A stretch of DNA of 64,000 nucleotides from Oceanispirochaeta crateris (GCF_008329965.1 NZ_CP036150.1:806001-870000); one strand, 5' to 3'; positions 15,424-24,359 are shown, numbered from the stretch's first letter. The notes: a model not told the origin generated them from the sequence alone. Numbers and translations are program-made.

Positions 15424-16631
15424 TTCTTTTTGAGCAGAAGACCTCTGTTGCCCTTGAATCTCTCATCCATAACCGTTTTAAATCCTTGGATATGTTTTTC
15501 CAAGAGGGACATATCAGAACTTCTCCCCATGATAAAACAAAATCTTCCTTGTTTGACCAGTTTAGCGGCTGTTACGGCTAAGTCTTTGTGCCATTTTACT
15601 TTAGGGATTGGATTCAAATTCAAAAAAATACAATCGAAGGATGAATCATCAAAATTTTCACATAGAGAGGATTCATCTGGAAGTTCATATGTTTCAATTG
15701 ATCCATCGAATCCAGCTTGTTTGAGGTTGTAGAAGCTGATCTTATTCTGGAGAATATCTCTGGAAGCCAGACTAACGGATTTTATATTATTGGACATTCT
15801 TGAATGCAACCAGACGGGAAGGTGGCCCTGGCCCGGATTCCAGAAGAGAGATCTACCAGTAAACGAAGTATGATGAAGAATCTCTCCAGAAACATGGAGC
15901 CAGAAACTAACTTGATCAAAATCTGGCAGGTTGTAAACCGTCGAGAGTTTGTATCTGTCATCGCAGATTTTAAAGGAAGCGGTTTTCCTGATATACCGGG
16001 AAAAATCAATTTTTCCCTTTGATGGACTGCTGCCAAAGTGGAATACACTGTGCATTCTTGTCGCTTCGGTATACAGCAATGGACATCCACTATCCTTTAT
16101 GGATTCAGCAAGCAGATCTTTGAGAGTATCAACGATTACTACGGCCACAGTGCCCCTTTCCCGGATGCAGGAGGCCGCTTTTGTAATGAAATCCCGAATG
16201 ACATGTTCTCCCGCCTTGGCAGGAATGTTGCAGACAATCAGATCTTGGGAATTAAAATCTATTCCGTCAAGAAGTAAGCCTTCTGAAAATTTTGATGGAT
16301 CAACTTTCAAGCCATTGAGATGTGCATTATGTGAAGAAAAAGCAATGGCTAAGGCATCCCTGTCTTGAAATTGCATGTCAAGATCAGGGTATTTCTTTTT
16401 AAGACAAACCCCCAAAACACCTGTACCGCATCCCGTATCAAGGGCATTTTTACAGTCTGCAAGAGGCACTTCTTTGGCTAAGGTCTTCAAGAGAAGTTTT
16501 GTTCCGGCATCAATATCAAAACTGCTGAACAATCCCATGGAAAGATCAAACTTAAGCTTCATCCCGTGAAACTGAAAATTAACCTGTTTATTCAGCAGCT
16601 TTTGTATGAGAGGATCTGTCTTTTGTTTCAT
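15420..16631 (-). CDS. Class I methyltransferase with two tandem RsmC/RlmG-like domains
   Basis: 403 residues. The N-terminal half carries a good SAM-binding motif (ALDTGCGTGVLGVCL) and a motif IV region VCNIPAKAGEH that stands where NPPF/Y is found in RNA/protein N-methylases. The C-terminal half looks like a second Rossmann methyltransferase fold (SSFDCIFLNLNPIPKVKWH, GRFCFIMG) with a poor glycine motif. RsmC and RlmG have a similar doubled architecture, but there the C-terminal copy is the active one. It begins 3 nt after efp ends and probably shares the epmA-efp transcript, which hints at a translation-related substrate such as rRNA. Exact target unknown. Confidence 0.7.
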   Translation of the reverse strand: MKQKTDPLIQKLLNKQVNFQFHGMKLKFDLSMGLFSSFDIDAGTKLLLKTLAKEVPLADCKNALDTGCGTGVLGVCLKKKYPDLDMQFQDRDALAIAFSSHNAHLNGLKVDPSKFSEGLLLDGIDFNSQDLIVCNIPAKAGEHVIRDFITKAASCIRERGTVAVVIVDTLKDLLAESIKDSGCPLLYTEATRMHSVFHFGSSPSKGKIDFSRYIRKTASFKICDDRYKLSTVYNLPDFDQVSFWLHVSGEILHHTSFTGRSLFWNPGQGHLPVWLHSRMSNNIKSVSLASRDILQNKISFYNLKQAGFDGSIETYELPDESSLCENFDDSSFDCIFLNLNPIPKVKWHKDLAVTAAKLVKQGRFCFIMGRSSDMSLLEKHIQGFKTVMDERFKGNRGLLLKKN

Positions 16632-16634
16632 AAA

Positions 16635-17204
16635 TCAGTTGTTAATTCTTTCCTGATACTCTTTGGTTTCTACGTTGACCCTAATGGTCTCGCCTTCTTT
16701 GATAAAAATAGGCACTTTGACAGTAAGACCAGTTTCAACTTTGACGTACTTCGTAGCACCCTGAACGGTATCACCCTTAACACCATCTTCTGCTTCTGTA
16801 ACCAAAAAGTCGATCTTTGGAGGAAGTTTGATATCCAGAGATTCATTTCCCCAACGAACCACCTTATAGCTTTCTCCTTCTTTTAGGAAATACTGCATGT
16901 CTTCCATGGAAACCATGGGAATTTCATACTGTTCAAATGTGACGGTATTCATGAAGTGATAGCTTTCTCCATCTGAGTAGAGAAACTGGGAAGATACATC
17001 TTCTACATCAATTTCTTCAACAGCGTCCTGAGTTTTGTGGGTAACCTTGAGAACGGCTCCTGTTCTAAGATTTTTCAATTTCAACCTGGCAAAAGCCGAA
17101 CCTTTACCTGGATTTACAAATTCTCTTTCTACAACTATAAAAGGTGTATCTTTTTCAAGTAAGAAAGTCCCTTTGGCTATGGCGCCCGCTTTAATCTGTC
17201 CCAT
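16635..17204 (-). CDS. efp: Translation elongation factor P
   Basis: 189 residues, usual length. EF-P binds ribosomes stalled at polyproline stretches. The domain I loop reads FVNPGKGSAF, and the Lys is exactly residue 34, the position that EpmA beta-lysylates in Escherichia coli. Domains II (VEEIDVEDVSSQFLYSDG) and III (VQGATKYVKVETGLTVKVP) are intact. AGGAAA precedes the ATG. The modifying enzyme EpmA is the next gene upstream on the same strand, 88 nt away, so the pair is likely co-expressed, possibly with an extra promoter in the gap. Confidence 0.98.
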   Translation of the reverse strand: MGQIKAGAIAKGTFLLEKDTPFIVVEREFVNPGKGSAFARLKLKNLRTGAVLKVTHKTQDAVEEIDVEDVSSQFLYSDGESYHFMNTVTFEQYEIPMVSMEDMQYFLKEGESYKVVRWGNESLDIKLPPKIDFLVTEAEDGVKGDTVQGATKYVKVETGLTVKVPIFIKEGETIRVNVETKEYQERINN

Positions 17205-17292
17205 ATAATTTCCTTTGAATCTATTTCTTTAGTTTGTTCTTAAGAGCATTTCAACGTTCTTGTGATTGCTCTATTCTTTGCTTTATTTTTGC

Positions 17293-18258
17293 TCAGAGGA
17301 GTATATCATCAAGGGGAAATAAAATCACCCCCTGAATGCCCTTCATCCCCAGAAGTGCAGCGAGAAGTCTGTCTACACCGATTGCTGATCCAGAACAAGA
17401 AGGGAATCCGGCCATGCCAGCTAACCATTTTTCTGAAGAAACCACAGGAATCACCGCCTCTGCAGCCTTTATTGAAGTTTCATTCTGATAGTAATTCTGC
17501 ATTTTTTTAAGATCTGTCTCTTCAGTATAACAGTTTGCGATCTCTATTCCATTTATATACAGCTCCCAACGGTCCGACCAGGGAGTTCCGGTCACATCCG
17601 CAGCAAGTGTAGAAAGACGAGAGGGATAATTTTTCAGCACGAGAGGTTTTTCTGTTGGTAATTCGGGTTCTATTAGTGTTAGAAACAATTTATGAAAAAG
17701 AACTTCCCAGCTGTCATTGGAGCTTCCTGGAATATTATGGTCGGATAAGAGTCCTAACAAGGATTCACTATCCAGATTCTCCTCTAATGAAAACCCACCC
17801 AGTTCTCTAAAAGCCTCTTCCATCGTCATTACCCGGAATGGAGGTCTGCATTTTTGAGGAGTTTCGGAAAGACTGATCGAATCGATGAGGTCTTCACATA
17901 TCTTTATATTTGCATCGGATGTAATTCCTGTCTTGTACCATTCAAGCATTGTAAACTCAGGATTATGAATGGCACTGATCTGTTCGCTGTTTCTAAAGCT
18001 TTTACAGATTTGATAAATATCTCCCGAACCCCTTGCCAGAAGCTGTTTCATCCATATCTCTGGTGAGGGTGTTAGGAAAAGAGGCGAATTTCCTTTATAA
18101 GGGCTAATGAGATCGGTTTTGAAGTTTTCAATTGAAGATTCCGGAATCAGATGAGGAGAGAGCAGTGGTGTTTCTACTTCCAGGAATCCCCTGGAGTCAA
18201 AGAAATTTCTTATTTCTTTCTTTATGGAACTGCACTTTTTAATTATTTCTACGACCAT
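17293..18258 (-). CDS. epmA: EF-P--(R)-beta-lysine ligase EpmA (GenX/PoxA)
   Basis: 321 residues, the size of EpmA and much shorter than a lysyl-tRNA synthetase because the tRNA anticodon-binding domain is missing. Class II synthetase motifs are present: motif 1 VETPLLSPHLIPESSI, motif 2 KSFRNSEQISAIHNPEFTMLEWY, motif 3 SGSAIGVDRLLAALLG. It attaches beta-lysine to Lys34 of EF-P. Adjacent efp strongly supports this over a truncated LysS. The lysine 2,3-aminomutase EpmB that supplies beta-lysine is not in the window and should be sought elsewhere. Confidence 0.93.
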   Translation of the reverse strand: MVVEIIKKCSSIKKEIRNFFDSRGFLEVETPLLSPHLIPESSIENFKTDLISPYKGNSPLFLTPSPEIWMKQLLARGSGDIYQICKSFRNSEQISAIHNPEFTMLEWYKTGITSDANIKICEDLIDSISLSETPQKCRPPFRVMTMEEAFRELGGFSLEENLDSESLLGLLSDHNIPGSSNDSWEVLFHKLFLTLIEPELPTEKPLVLKNYPSRLSTLAADVTGTPWSDRWELYINGIEIANCYTEETDLKKMQNYYQNETSIKAAEAVIPVVSSEKWLAGMAGFPSCSGSAIGVDRLLAALLGMKGIQGVILFPLDDILL

Positions 18259-18282
18259 GTCTTTTCCTCAATGGCATTAATC

Positions 18283-18313
18283 AAAAAAAGCCGTCTGGTG
18301 TAGACGGCTTTTA
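18283..18313 (-). terminator. Terminator downstream of the ferredoxin gene
   Basis: On the minus strand the stem AAAAGCCGTCT/AGACGGCTTTT with a 5-nt loop (arms 18302-18312 and 18286-18296) runs into a T tract (18289-18283). It separates the ferredoxin from epmA. Confidence 0.88.
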
Positions 18314-18327
18314 TTAAAAGGCTGATC

Positions 18328-18501
18328 TTAACCTTCCAGAATACATTCTGTGGGGCAAACATCTGCACAAGCACCGCAGCTGGTACACAGATCTGCATCG
18401 ATGACTCTGGCATCATCTTTTTCGCTGATTGCTTCAACAGGACATTCACCTTCACAGGCGCCGCAGTTTACACAATCTTCGGCTTTAATTACATAGGCCA
18501 T
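18328..18501 (-). CDS. 2[4Fe-4S] bacterial-type ferredoxin
   Basis: 57 residues from the ATG at 18501 (MAYVIKAEDC), chosen because GGAGGA lies 6 nt upstream; an in-frame ATG at 18519 lies upstream of that site. Two complete CxxCxxCxxxCP cluster motifs (CVNCGACEGECP and CTSCGACADVCP) mark a small clostridial-type ferredoxin carrying two low-potential clusters, a typical electron carrier in anaerobes (for example for pyruvate:ferredoxin oxidoreductase or hydrogenase). It is monocistronic: a terminator follows directly. Confidence 0.97.
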   Translation of the reverse strand: MAYVIKAEDCVNCGACEGECPVEAISEKDDARVIDADLCTSCGACADVCPTECILEG

Positions 18502-18575
18502 GGGATTCCTCCATAACAATTTTGTTGGTTTTTCTGATATAAAAGTATCTTATTCCCTCAGGAAGATCAACATAA

Positions 18576-19016
18576 TCAATAGGTTTTGACGATCTTTTTC
18601 TTCATATGAATGTGAGATATTCCGGCTTCTTCGAATATTTCACCTTCTTCTTTGTATCCACAACTCTTATAAAAGCCCATTGCCTGGGTCTGTGCATTCA
18701 AACTGACCTCATCCATGGAGAACGAGACGGCCAAATTCTCCAAGGCTTCCATTAAAAGGGTACCAATATTATTTTTTCTGTATTCATAAAGTACGGCGAC
18801 TCTGCCTATATGGCCTTGTGGGCTCATGCGTGCTGTTCCGGCCGCATGTGAGTTTACAAAGGCAAGAACATGGGTCATCTGTGGATCATTCCCATCACAT
18901 TCAAGTTCGATGGGTACACCCTGTTCCTGTACAAAGACACGGGTCCTTACATCTTGAATGTACTTCAGATCTGATTCCCAAAATGCCTGCCTAATTTCGA
19001 TGTTCTTATCATTCAT
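18576..19016 (-). CDS. GNAT-family N-acetyltransferase (ElaA/YjcF-like)
   Basis: 146 residues from the ATG at 19016 (MNDKNIEIRQ); an in-frame ATG at 19061 adds 15 hydrophobic residues. Features of the fold are RTRVFVQEQGVPIELECDGND in the N-terminal helix region, GRVAVLYEYRKNNIGTLLME as the acetyl-CoA pyrophosphate-binding motif A, and a C-terminal FYKSCGYKEEGEIFEEAGI typical of ElaA/YjcF proteins, ending in HIHMKK. The substrate is unknown. I favour 19016 because TTGAAT-17 nt-TATCCT lies directly before it; neither start has a clear ribosome-binding site. Confidence 0.82.
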   Translation of the reverse strand: MNDKNIEIRQAFWESDLKYIQDVRTRVFVQEQGVPIELECDGNDPQMTHVLAFVNSHAAGTARMSPQGHIGRVAVLYEYRKNNIGTLLMEALENLAVSFSMDEVSLNAQTQAMGFYKSCGYKEEGEIFEEAGISHIHMKKKIVKTY

Positions 19017-19095
19017 AACAACAGGATATGCCAGAATCAAAACTGATTCAATATAACTCATTGACGGAAGAGGATCTCAACCTTTACTATGGGTG

Positions 19096-19111
19096 TAGTA
19101 TAAATATACTA
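19096..19111. promoter_or_regulatory. Palindrome between divergent GNAT and acyl-CoA synthetase genes
   Basis: TAGTATA-AA-TATACTA is a 16-nt inverted repeat with 7-bp arms in the divergent intergenic region. It has the size and symmetry of a dimeric repressor operator. No regulator gene is adjacent. Confidence 0.3.
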
Positions 19112-19212
19112 GTAAGATGGTTACTTCCCTATGCTGAATAGGTTTATTCATATAGATAGAGTAAAACCTGACACAAAACATGCATATACATGATGATTCA
19201 TGGAGGCTTTAA

Positions 19213-21117
19213 TTGGAATCTACAATAATGAAACAACTGCAGAAGGTTGTGAAAACTTTTCCCGATCAGTGTGCCCAGCTCAGTAAAGATGCGGATGGTG
19301 TCTTTCAAGAAACAGATTATAAAACGTTTTATAGGGAAGTTCAGTTTTGCGCCGCTGGCTTTCAGTCTATAGGAATTCAAAGAGGAGACACTGTCGGGAT
19401 CATTGCAGATAACAGAAAGGAGTGGCTTATCTGTGATATGGGTCTTCTTTCTCTGGGTGCCAATGATGCTCCCCGTGGCTGTGATATCAATTCTAAGATT
19501 TTGGCACATATAGTGAGTATTCCCCAATGTGGCACTGTCATATTGGAAAACAGCATGCAGTTGGATAAAGTTCTTGAAGTACAGGATGAACTGCCTGAGT
19601 TAAAAAAGATTATCATGATAGAACCGGGGGATGCAGAAAGTCGTTCCAAAGCGTCCCGATTCACACTCTATCAATACTCAGACTTGATGAAAACAGGTGA
19701 AGAAATCATTCAATCCCAACCGGATTTAATCGAGAAAGAGATAGCATTGGGACAAGAGGATGATATAGCTACTATCATTTTTACATCGGGAACGACAGGA
19801 ATACCTAAAGGGGTTATGCTGACAAACAAGAGTTATATCTATCAGTCAGAAGCCATGTTGGATTCAATTCCAGTCTCCGAAAATGACACATGGTTGACAA
19901 TTTTGCCTGTTTGGCACTCTTTTGAGAGGATTATCCAGTATGTCTCTTGCCTGAACGGAGCCTGTCTCGCCTATTCCAAACCCGTTGGAAAAACACTCCT
20001 TATGGATCTTCAAGCTGTAAAACCTACTCTTATGACGGCAGTACCGCGTCTCTGGGAAGCCTTATATGCGGGAGTCCTCAGGAATATAAAAGAGAAGGGA
20101 GAAAAGGCTGAAAAACTATTCCGATTTTTTCTTAAAAAAGCCATTCAGGATGAACATTATCGCTGTGTGATTGAAGATCGGTATCCAGATTATACTGGGC
20201 AGAGTACTGCTCTTAAGAAAATCGCTGCCCATACAGGACGGCTTGCTACCCGTCCTCTCAGGACTCTCGGTGATAAAATCCTCTTCAGTAAGATTATTGA
20301 TAAAATGTTTCCATGTCTGAGAGCCGGAATTTCGGGTGGAGGGGCGCTCCAAAGAGATGTCGATAACTTTTTTGCTGGGGTTGGTGTAAAAGTCCTTGAA
20401 GGATACGGCCTCACTGAATCAGGACCTGTTATCTCGGTTCGGAAAGAGTCCCATCCTGTCGTCAACACTGTCGGTCCCGCCTTTATCGGAACAGAAATCA
20501 AGGTTTTAGATAAAAATGGTGCTGAAGTGAAGTCTGGAGAACGAGGAGTCCTCCATGTTCGGGGACCACAGGTGATGAAAGGGTATTACGGAAATCAGGA
20601 GTTGACAGATACGGTTCTGACATCTGATGGATGGCTCGATACGGGAGATATCGCAATTATTTCGTTGAATAATGAAATAACCTTAGTAGGGCGTGCCAAA
20701 GATACCATTGTTCTTTTGGGTGGTGAAAATGTTGAGCCTGTTCCTCTTGAATCAAAAATTAAAGAGTCTCCCTATATCGATAATGCAGTGGTATTGGGTC
20801 AGGATAAAAAATATTTGTCGGCAATCATCATACCCAATTTTGATACAATGGAAGAATATGCAAAAAAGAACAACATCATGTACGAGAACAGAACATTACT
20901 TGGAGATGTTCCTGAATTGAAGGAACTCATAAATCAGGAAATTGCCGATCTAGTCTGTCCTGCCAACGGGTTTTCAAGCTTTGAAAGGATTTATCAATTC
21001 AGTATTCTTCACAATAGTTTTGAAGTAGGGAAAGAACTCTCTGCAAAGATGGAACTTTTAAGACCCAAGATATATGATTTATATAAGGCAGAGATTGATA
21101 GTCTTTTGAGCCGATAA
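19213..21117 (+). CDS. Long-chain acyl-CoA synthetase (AMP-forming, FadD15/ACSL-like)
   Basis: 634 residues starting at TTG 19213, fixed by TGGAGG 6 nt upstream; the in-frame ATG at 19228 has no site. It activates fatty acids to acyl-CoA through an acyl-adenylate. Motifs: ATP-binding loop TIIFTSGTTGIPKGVMLTNKS, the ACSL-type gate/linker LPVWHSFER, adenine-binding GYGLTESGPV, and the hinge GWLDTGDIA followed by GRAKDTIVLLGGENVEP. It lacks a transmembrane segment. It is the first gene of a likely three-gene run with the DJ-1 and TIGR00300 proteins, although the 58-nt gap allows a separate start. Confidence 0.95.
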   Translation: MESTIMKQLQKVVKTFPDQCAQLSKDADGVFQETDYKTFYREVQFCAAGFQSIGIQRGDTVGIIADNRKEWLICDMGLLSLGANDAPRGCDINSKILAHIVSIPQCGTVILENSMQLDKVLEVQDELPELKKIIMIEPGDAESRSKASRFTLYQYSDLMKTGEEIIQSQPDLIEKEIALGQEDDIATIIFTSGTTGIPKGVMLTNKSYIYQSEAMLDSIPVSENDTWLTILPVWHSFERIIQYVSCLNGACLAYSKPVGKTLLMDLQAVKPTLMTAVPRLWEALYAGVLRNIKEKGEKAEKLFRFFLKKAIQDEHYRCVIEDRYPDYTGQSTALKKIAAHTGRLATRPLRTLGDKILFSKIIDKMFPCLRAGISGGGALQRDVDNFFAGVGVKVLEGYGLTESGPVISVRKESHPVVNTVGPAFIGTEIKVLDKNGAEVKSGERGVLHVRGPQVMKGYYGNQELTDTVLTSDGWLDTGDIAIISLNNEITLVGRAKDTIVLLGGENVEPVPLESKIKESPYIDNAVVLGQDKKYLSAIIIPNFDTMEEYAKKNNIMYENRTLLGDVPELKELINQEIADLVCPANGFSSFERIYQFSILHNSFEVGKELSAKMELLRPKIYDLYKAEIDSLLSR

Positions 21118-21175
21118 AATCAATTTGGTTCATCAGGGAATGGTTCCTATTTTCTGGTGAGCCCAGGAGTGAAAT

Positions 21176-21730
21176 ATGACAAAGGTCGCCATAATCTTGG
21201 CAGATGGTCTGGAAGAAATAGAAGCCATAACACCGATTGACTTTCTCAGGAGGACGGGCATTCAGGTTGTCACTGTTGGATTGGATAAGAGCGTTATCCA
21301 AGGGGCCCATGGTGTTTCTCTAATGGCGGATGTTGAGCTTGATCAGTTTCCAGAAGATGCGGATGCTGTCATCATTCCCGGGGGAATGCCAGGGTCCGCT
21401 CACATCGCAGCCAACGACCATGTTGTGAACCTGATTCGGGGGTTCCATAAAGAAGGAAAGCTGGTTGCAGCCCTTTGCGCCGCTCCGGCCCTTGTTTTAG
21501 GAGGGGCTGGAATCCTTGAAAAGAGCCGTTATACATGCTATCCCGGTTTTCAGGATAAGGCGGGACCTTATGGAGACTATTCAACGGACAGAGTCGTCTG
21601 TGATAAGAATATCATTACCGGTTGTGGCGTTGGTGGAGCTGCTGAATTTTCAGCAGAGGTCATTGCATATCTGAGCAGTCGTGAAAAGGCAGATGAAGTG
21701 ATGAAGTCGACTCTTCAAGCGGGATATTGA
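21176..21730 (+). CDS. DJ-1/PfpI-family protein (YajL/ThiJ-like)
   Basis: 184 residues, family length. The nucleophile elbow reads AALCAAPALVL, with the conserved Cys at the DJ-1 Cys106 position. The conserved N-terminal Glu is probably in LADGLEEIEAI. The IIPGGMPGS segment is also typical. Members act as glyoxalase/deglycase or oxidative-stress chaperone-like proteins; the exact activity is debated. The start has AGGAG upstream. It is followed by the TIGR00300 gene 18 nt later, so the two are co-transcribed. Confidence 0.93.
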   Translation: MTKVAIILADGLEEIEAITPIDFLRRTGIQVVTVGLDKSVIQGAHGVSLMADVELDQFPEDADAVIIPGGMPGSAHIAANDHVVNLIRGFHKEGKLVAALCAAPALVLGGAGILEKSRYTCYPGFQDKAGPYGDYSTDRVVCDKNIITGCGVGGAAEFSAEVIAYLSSREKADEVMKSTLQAGY

Positions 21731-21748
21731 GGCATGATGGAGGTAAAT

Positions 21749-22963
21749 ATGAATAATATGACAATCATCATAGAAGGACATCTCATTGATTCAGGCTTGT
21801 TATCCAATCTATTAAATTTAATTGTCGATGAGAACCTGGACTATCATATCGATAAAATCACGGTGGGCAAAACTAAAGTCGAGACTACCAGGGCGGAGAT
21901 TACAATCTTTGCTGAGGATCAGGAATCTCTTGAGCTAGTCTTAACCAAAGTGTCTCCTCTGGGAGCCCATGAAAAGGGAGCCGTAGATGCTGTTTTTGAG
22001 AGGGCAATCAAGGATGCGCATGCGCCGGAAGGCTTCTATTCTTCAACTAATCATAGAACAGAAATCTATTTCGGCTCAAAGTGGAATCCAGTTCAGTCTC
22101 AAAGAATGGATGCTGTAATCATCAAAAAAGATCATGGTTTTGAATGTACAAAAATCAGGGATATCAAAAAAGGGGATTTCATTCTCTGCGGAAGTGAGTC
22201 TGTGAGAGTGTATCCTCCTGCTGCTGAAATGAAGGAAGATGATTTTGCCTTCATGACCAATGAGGTTTCCTCGGAACGGAGCTATGACATTGCCGTTGAT
22301 ACCATAGCTCGTGAGTTGAAACAGATCAAAGAGGATGGCGGAAAATGCATTGTTGTCTGCGGTCCTGTTGTGGTTCATACAGGAGGAGCTCCGGCGCTGT
22401 CTGCGTTAATCCGTGAGGGATACATCCAGGGGTTCCTGGGGGGGAACGCCGTGGCCGTCCACGATCTGGAATCCTTCTATTATGGCACTTCTTTAGGCGT
22501 GGATACGAAGACAGGAAAACCCACACATGGCGGTCATAACCATCATATGAGGGCCATAAATAGGATCAATGGATTTGGATCAATCAAGAAGGCTATGGAA
22601 GCAGGGGATTTAAAAGAGGGGCTGATGTATCAGGTTGAAAAGTCAAAGATTCCCTACTGCCTTGCAGGCTCTATCAGAGATGACGGCCCCTTGCCCGAAA
22701 CAGTCAATGATATGATTGAGGCTCAATCCCAGTATGCACAGATTATCAAGGGGGCAGACATGATTTTGATGCTCTCTTCCATGTTGCATTCCATAGGAAC
22801 CGGAAATATGACGCCATCCTGGGTCAAGACAGTCTGTATCGATATTAACCCTGCAGTTGTGACCAAGCTGGCAGACCGGGGTAGTGGGCAAGCCATAGGG
22901 ATTGTCAGTGATGTAGGCCTTTTTCTGAATGCCCTAGCCGGTAGATTAAATCTTAAATTATAA
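21749..22963 (+). CDS. TIGR00300/LOR-SDH family protein, archaeal-type ornithine cyclodeaminase homologue
   Basis: 404 residues from the ATG at 21749, which has TGGAGG 5 nt upstream; an ATG at 21734 is in frame but less well placed. Recognisable family landmarks are the N-terminal ACT-like part (IIIEGHLIDSGLLSNLL), CIVVCGPVVVHTGGAPALS, GFLGGNAVAVHDLE, THGGHNHHMRAINR and PSWVKTVCIDINPAVVTKLADRG. Homologues include archaeal ornithine cyclodeaminase and the C-terminal domain of cyanobacterial arginine-degrading AgrE, which convert ornithine to proline plus ammonia with NAD. A proline- or ornithine-related role is therefore inferred. A bidirectional terminator follows. Confidence 0.82.
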   Translation: MNNMTIIIEGHLIDSGLLSNLLNLIVDENLDYHIDKITVGKTKVETTRAEITIFAEDQESLELVLTKVSPLGAHEKGAVDAVFERAIKDAHAPEGFYSSTNHRTEIYFGSKWNPVQSQRMDAVIIKKDHGFECTKIRDIKKGDFILCGSESVRVYPPAAEMKEDDFAFMTNEVSSERSYDIAVDTIARELKQIKEDGGKCIVVCGPVVVHTGGAPALSALIREGYIQGFLGGNAVAVHDLESFYYGTSLGVDTKTGKPTHGGHNHHMRAINRINGFGSIKKAMEAGDLKEGLMYQVEKSKIPYCLAGSIRDDGPLPETVNDMIEAQSQYAQIIKGADMILMLSSMLHSIGTGNMTPSWVKTVCIDINPAVVTKLADRGSGQAIGIVSDVGLFLNALAGRLNLKL

Positions 22964-22966
22964 AAA

Positions 22967-22999
22967 AAACAGAGCCTAGATCATCTCCAGGCTCTGTTT
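22967..22999. terminator. Bidirectional terminator between the TIGR00300 gene and ackA
   Basis: AAACAGAGCCT ... AGGCTCTGTTT, an 11-bp stem with an 11-nt loop, flanked by an A run on the left and a short T run on the right. It can serve both convergent genes. Confidence 0.85.
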
Positions 23000-23030
23000 C
23001 CTTAATTATATTCTAAGTCTTTTTAATATT

Positions 23031-24359
23031 TCAGACCATAATATCTTTTAAAGCGGGATTTTTTTTCAGATTGGCTGGAAGTGCTCTTTCTCTCGCCTTG
23101 TTTTTGTATTCTTTGCTCTGGAAGTAGTAGGTATAGTTTGTGTGAATGTCGTAAGTTCCATTCATAAGCGCATAGGTGTCTTCGGTCATTACCAGCTCTT
23201 CGTCGGTGGGAATAACAAAAACTTTTACCTCAGAATCGTCTGCAGAGATACAGGTTTCACAGTTCCGTGTTGAGGACGCTTTGTTTTTACTGTCATCCAG
23301 CTTAATTCCCATACTTTCCAGACCACCTACAGATTTTTCTCTGTAGTTGGGATTCATTTCACCAACACCGGCAGTGAAGACAATGGCGTCTACATGGCCA
23401 AGGGCCGCATAGTAGGAACCAATGTATTTTTTGATTCTATATGTTTCCATTTCCATGGCCAGGATACATCTCTCATCACCATTATCACATCCAGTCTGAA
23501 TATCGCGACGGTCAACAAACTTTTCAGTAATACCCAAAATACCGCTTTTTTTGTTCATGGCAGTATCCATTTCTGCTCCGCTCATTCCTGTTTCTTTCAT
23601 GATGTAAGGGACGATGGCAGGATCTATATCACCGCAACGTGATCCCATGATCAGCCCTTCGAGGGGAGTCATTCCCATGGAGGTATCGTAACATTTACCA
23701 TCCTTTACGGCGCACATAGAGGCTCCATTACCAATATGGCAGATGATAACATTGGTTTTGGCAGGGTCTTTTCCGAGGAGGACAGAAGCTCTTTTGGCAG
23801 TATAAAGATAAGACGTTCCGTGAAAACCATAACGACGCACATTGTATTTCGTATACCAGTCGTAGGGCAGGGCATACATGAAGGCGTGTGCAGGCATTGT
23901 TTGATGCCATGCTGTGTCCATAACAGCACAGTGAGGAACTTCTGGAAGAACGGCCATGGCTGCTCTAATTCCTTGAATGTTCGCGGGGTTGTGTAAAGGA
24001 CCAAGGTGGTTCAGAGATTCAAATACTTTTAAGACTTCTTCATCTACAACAGTGGACTGTTTAACGATTTCTCCACCATGGAGAACTCTATGTCCAACGG
24101 CTTTAATTTCATCTATTTTTTCAATACAACCATGATCTTTATTGAGAATGGTTTTGATAATCCATTCAATGGCTACTTTGTGATCATGACAGGGTCCACT
24201 CTCTTCAAACTCATTTTTATTGAGGGGTTTGTGTTCAATGTTTGACATTTCCTGACCAATTCTTTCAACAATACCAACACCCAATACTTCTTTTTTGTCC
24301 CAATCATAAACCTGAAATTTTGCAGAAGAACTTCCGCAGTTCAGTGTTAAAATAACCAT
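23031..24359 (-). CDS. ackA: Acetate kinase
   Basis: 442 residues. It makes ATP and acetate from acetyl phosphate, the last step of fermentative acetate production. Motifs: N-terminal ILTLNCGSSSAKF (ASKHA phosphate 1), GHRVLHGG, YGFHGTSY, HIGNGASMCAVKDGK, MTPLEGLIMGSRCGDIDP, and VFTAGVGEMN. After the normal end (TDEELVMTEDTY) there is an extra basic tail of about 45 residues rich in Tyr, Lys and Asn. GGAGGAT precedes the ATG. No phosphotransacetylase gene is adjacent, so the gene is monocistronic between two terminators. Confidence 0.97.
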   Translation of the reverse strand: MVILTLNCGSSSAKFQVYDWDKKEVLGVGIVERIGQEMSNIEHKPLNKNEFEESGPCHDHKVAIEWIIKTILNKDHGCIEKIDEIKAVGHRVLHGGEIVKQSTVVDEEVLKVFESLNHLGPLHNPANIQGIRAAMAVLPEVPHCAVMDTAWHQTMPAHAFMYALPYDWYTKYNVRRYGFHGTSYLYTAKRASVLLGKDPAKTNVIICHIGNGASMCAVKDGKCYDTSMGMTPLEGLIMGSRCGDIDPAIVPYIMKETGMSGAEMDTAMNKKSGILGITEKFVDRRDIQTGCDNGDERCILAMEMETYRIKKYIGSYYAALGHVDAIVFTAGVGEMNPNYREKSVGGLESMGIKLDDSKNKASSTRNCETCISADDSEVKVFVIPTDEELVMTEDTYALMNGTYDIHTNYTYYFQSKEYKNKARERALPANLKKNPALKDIMV

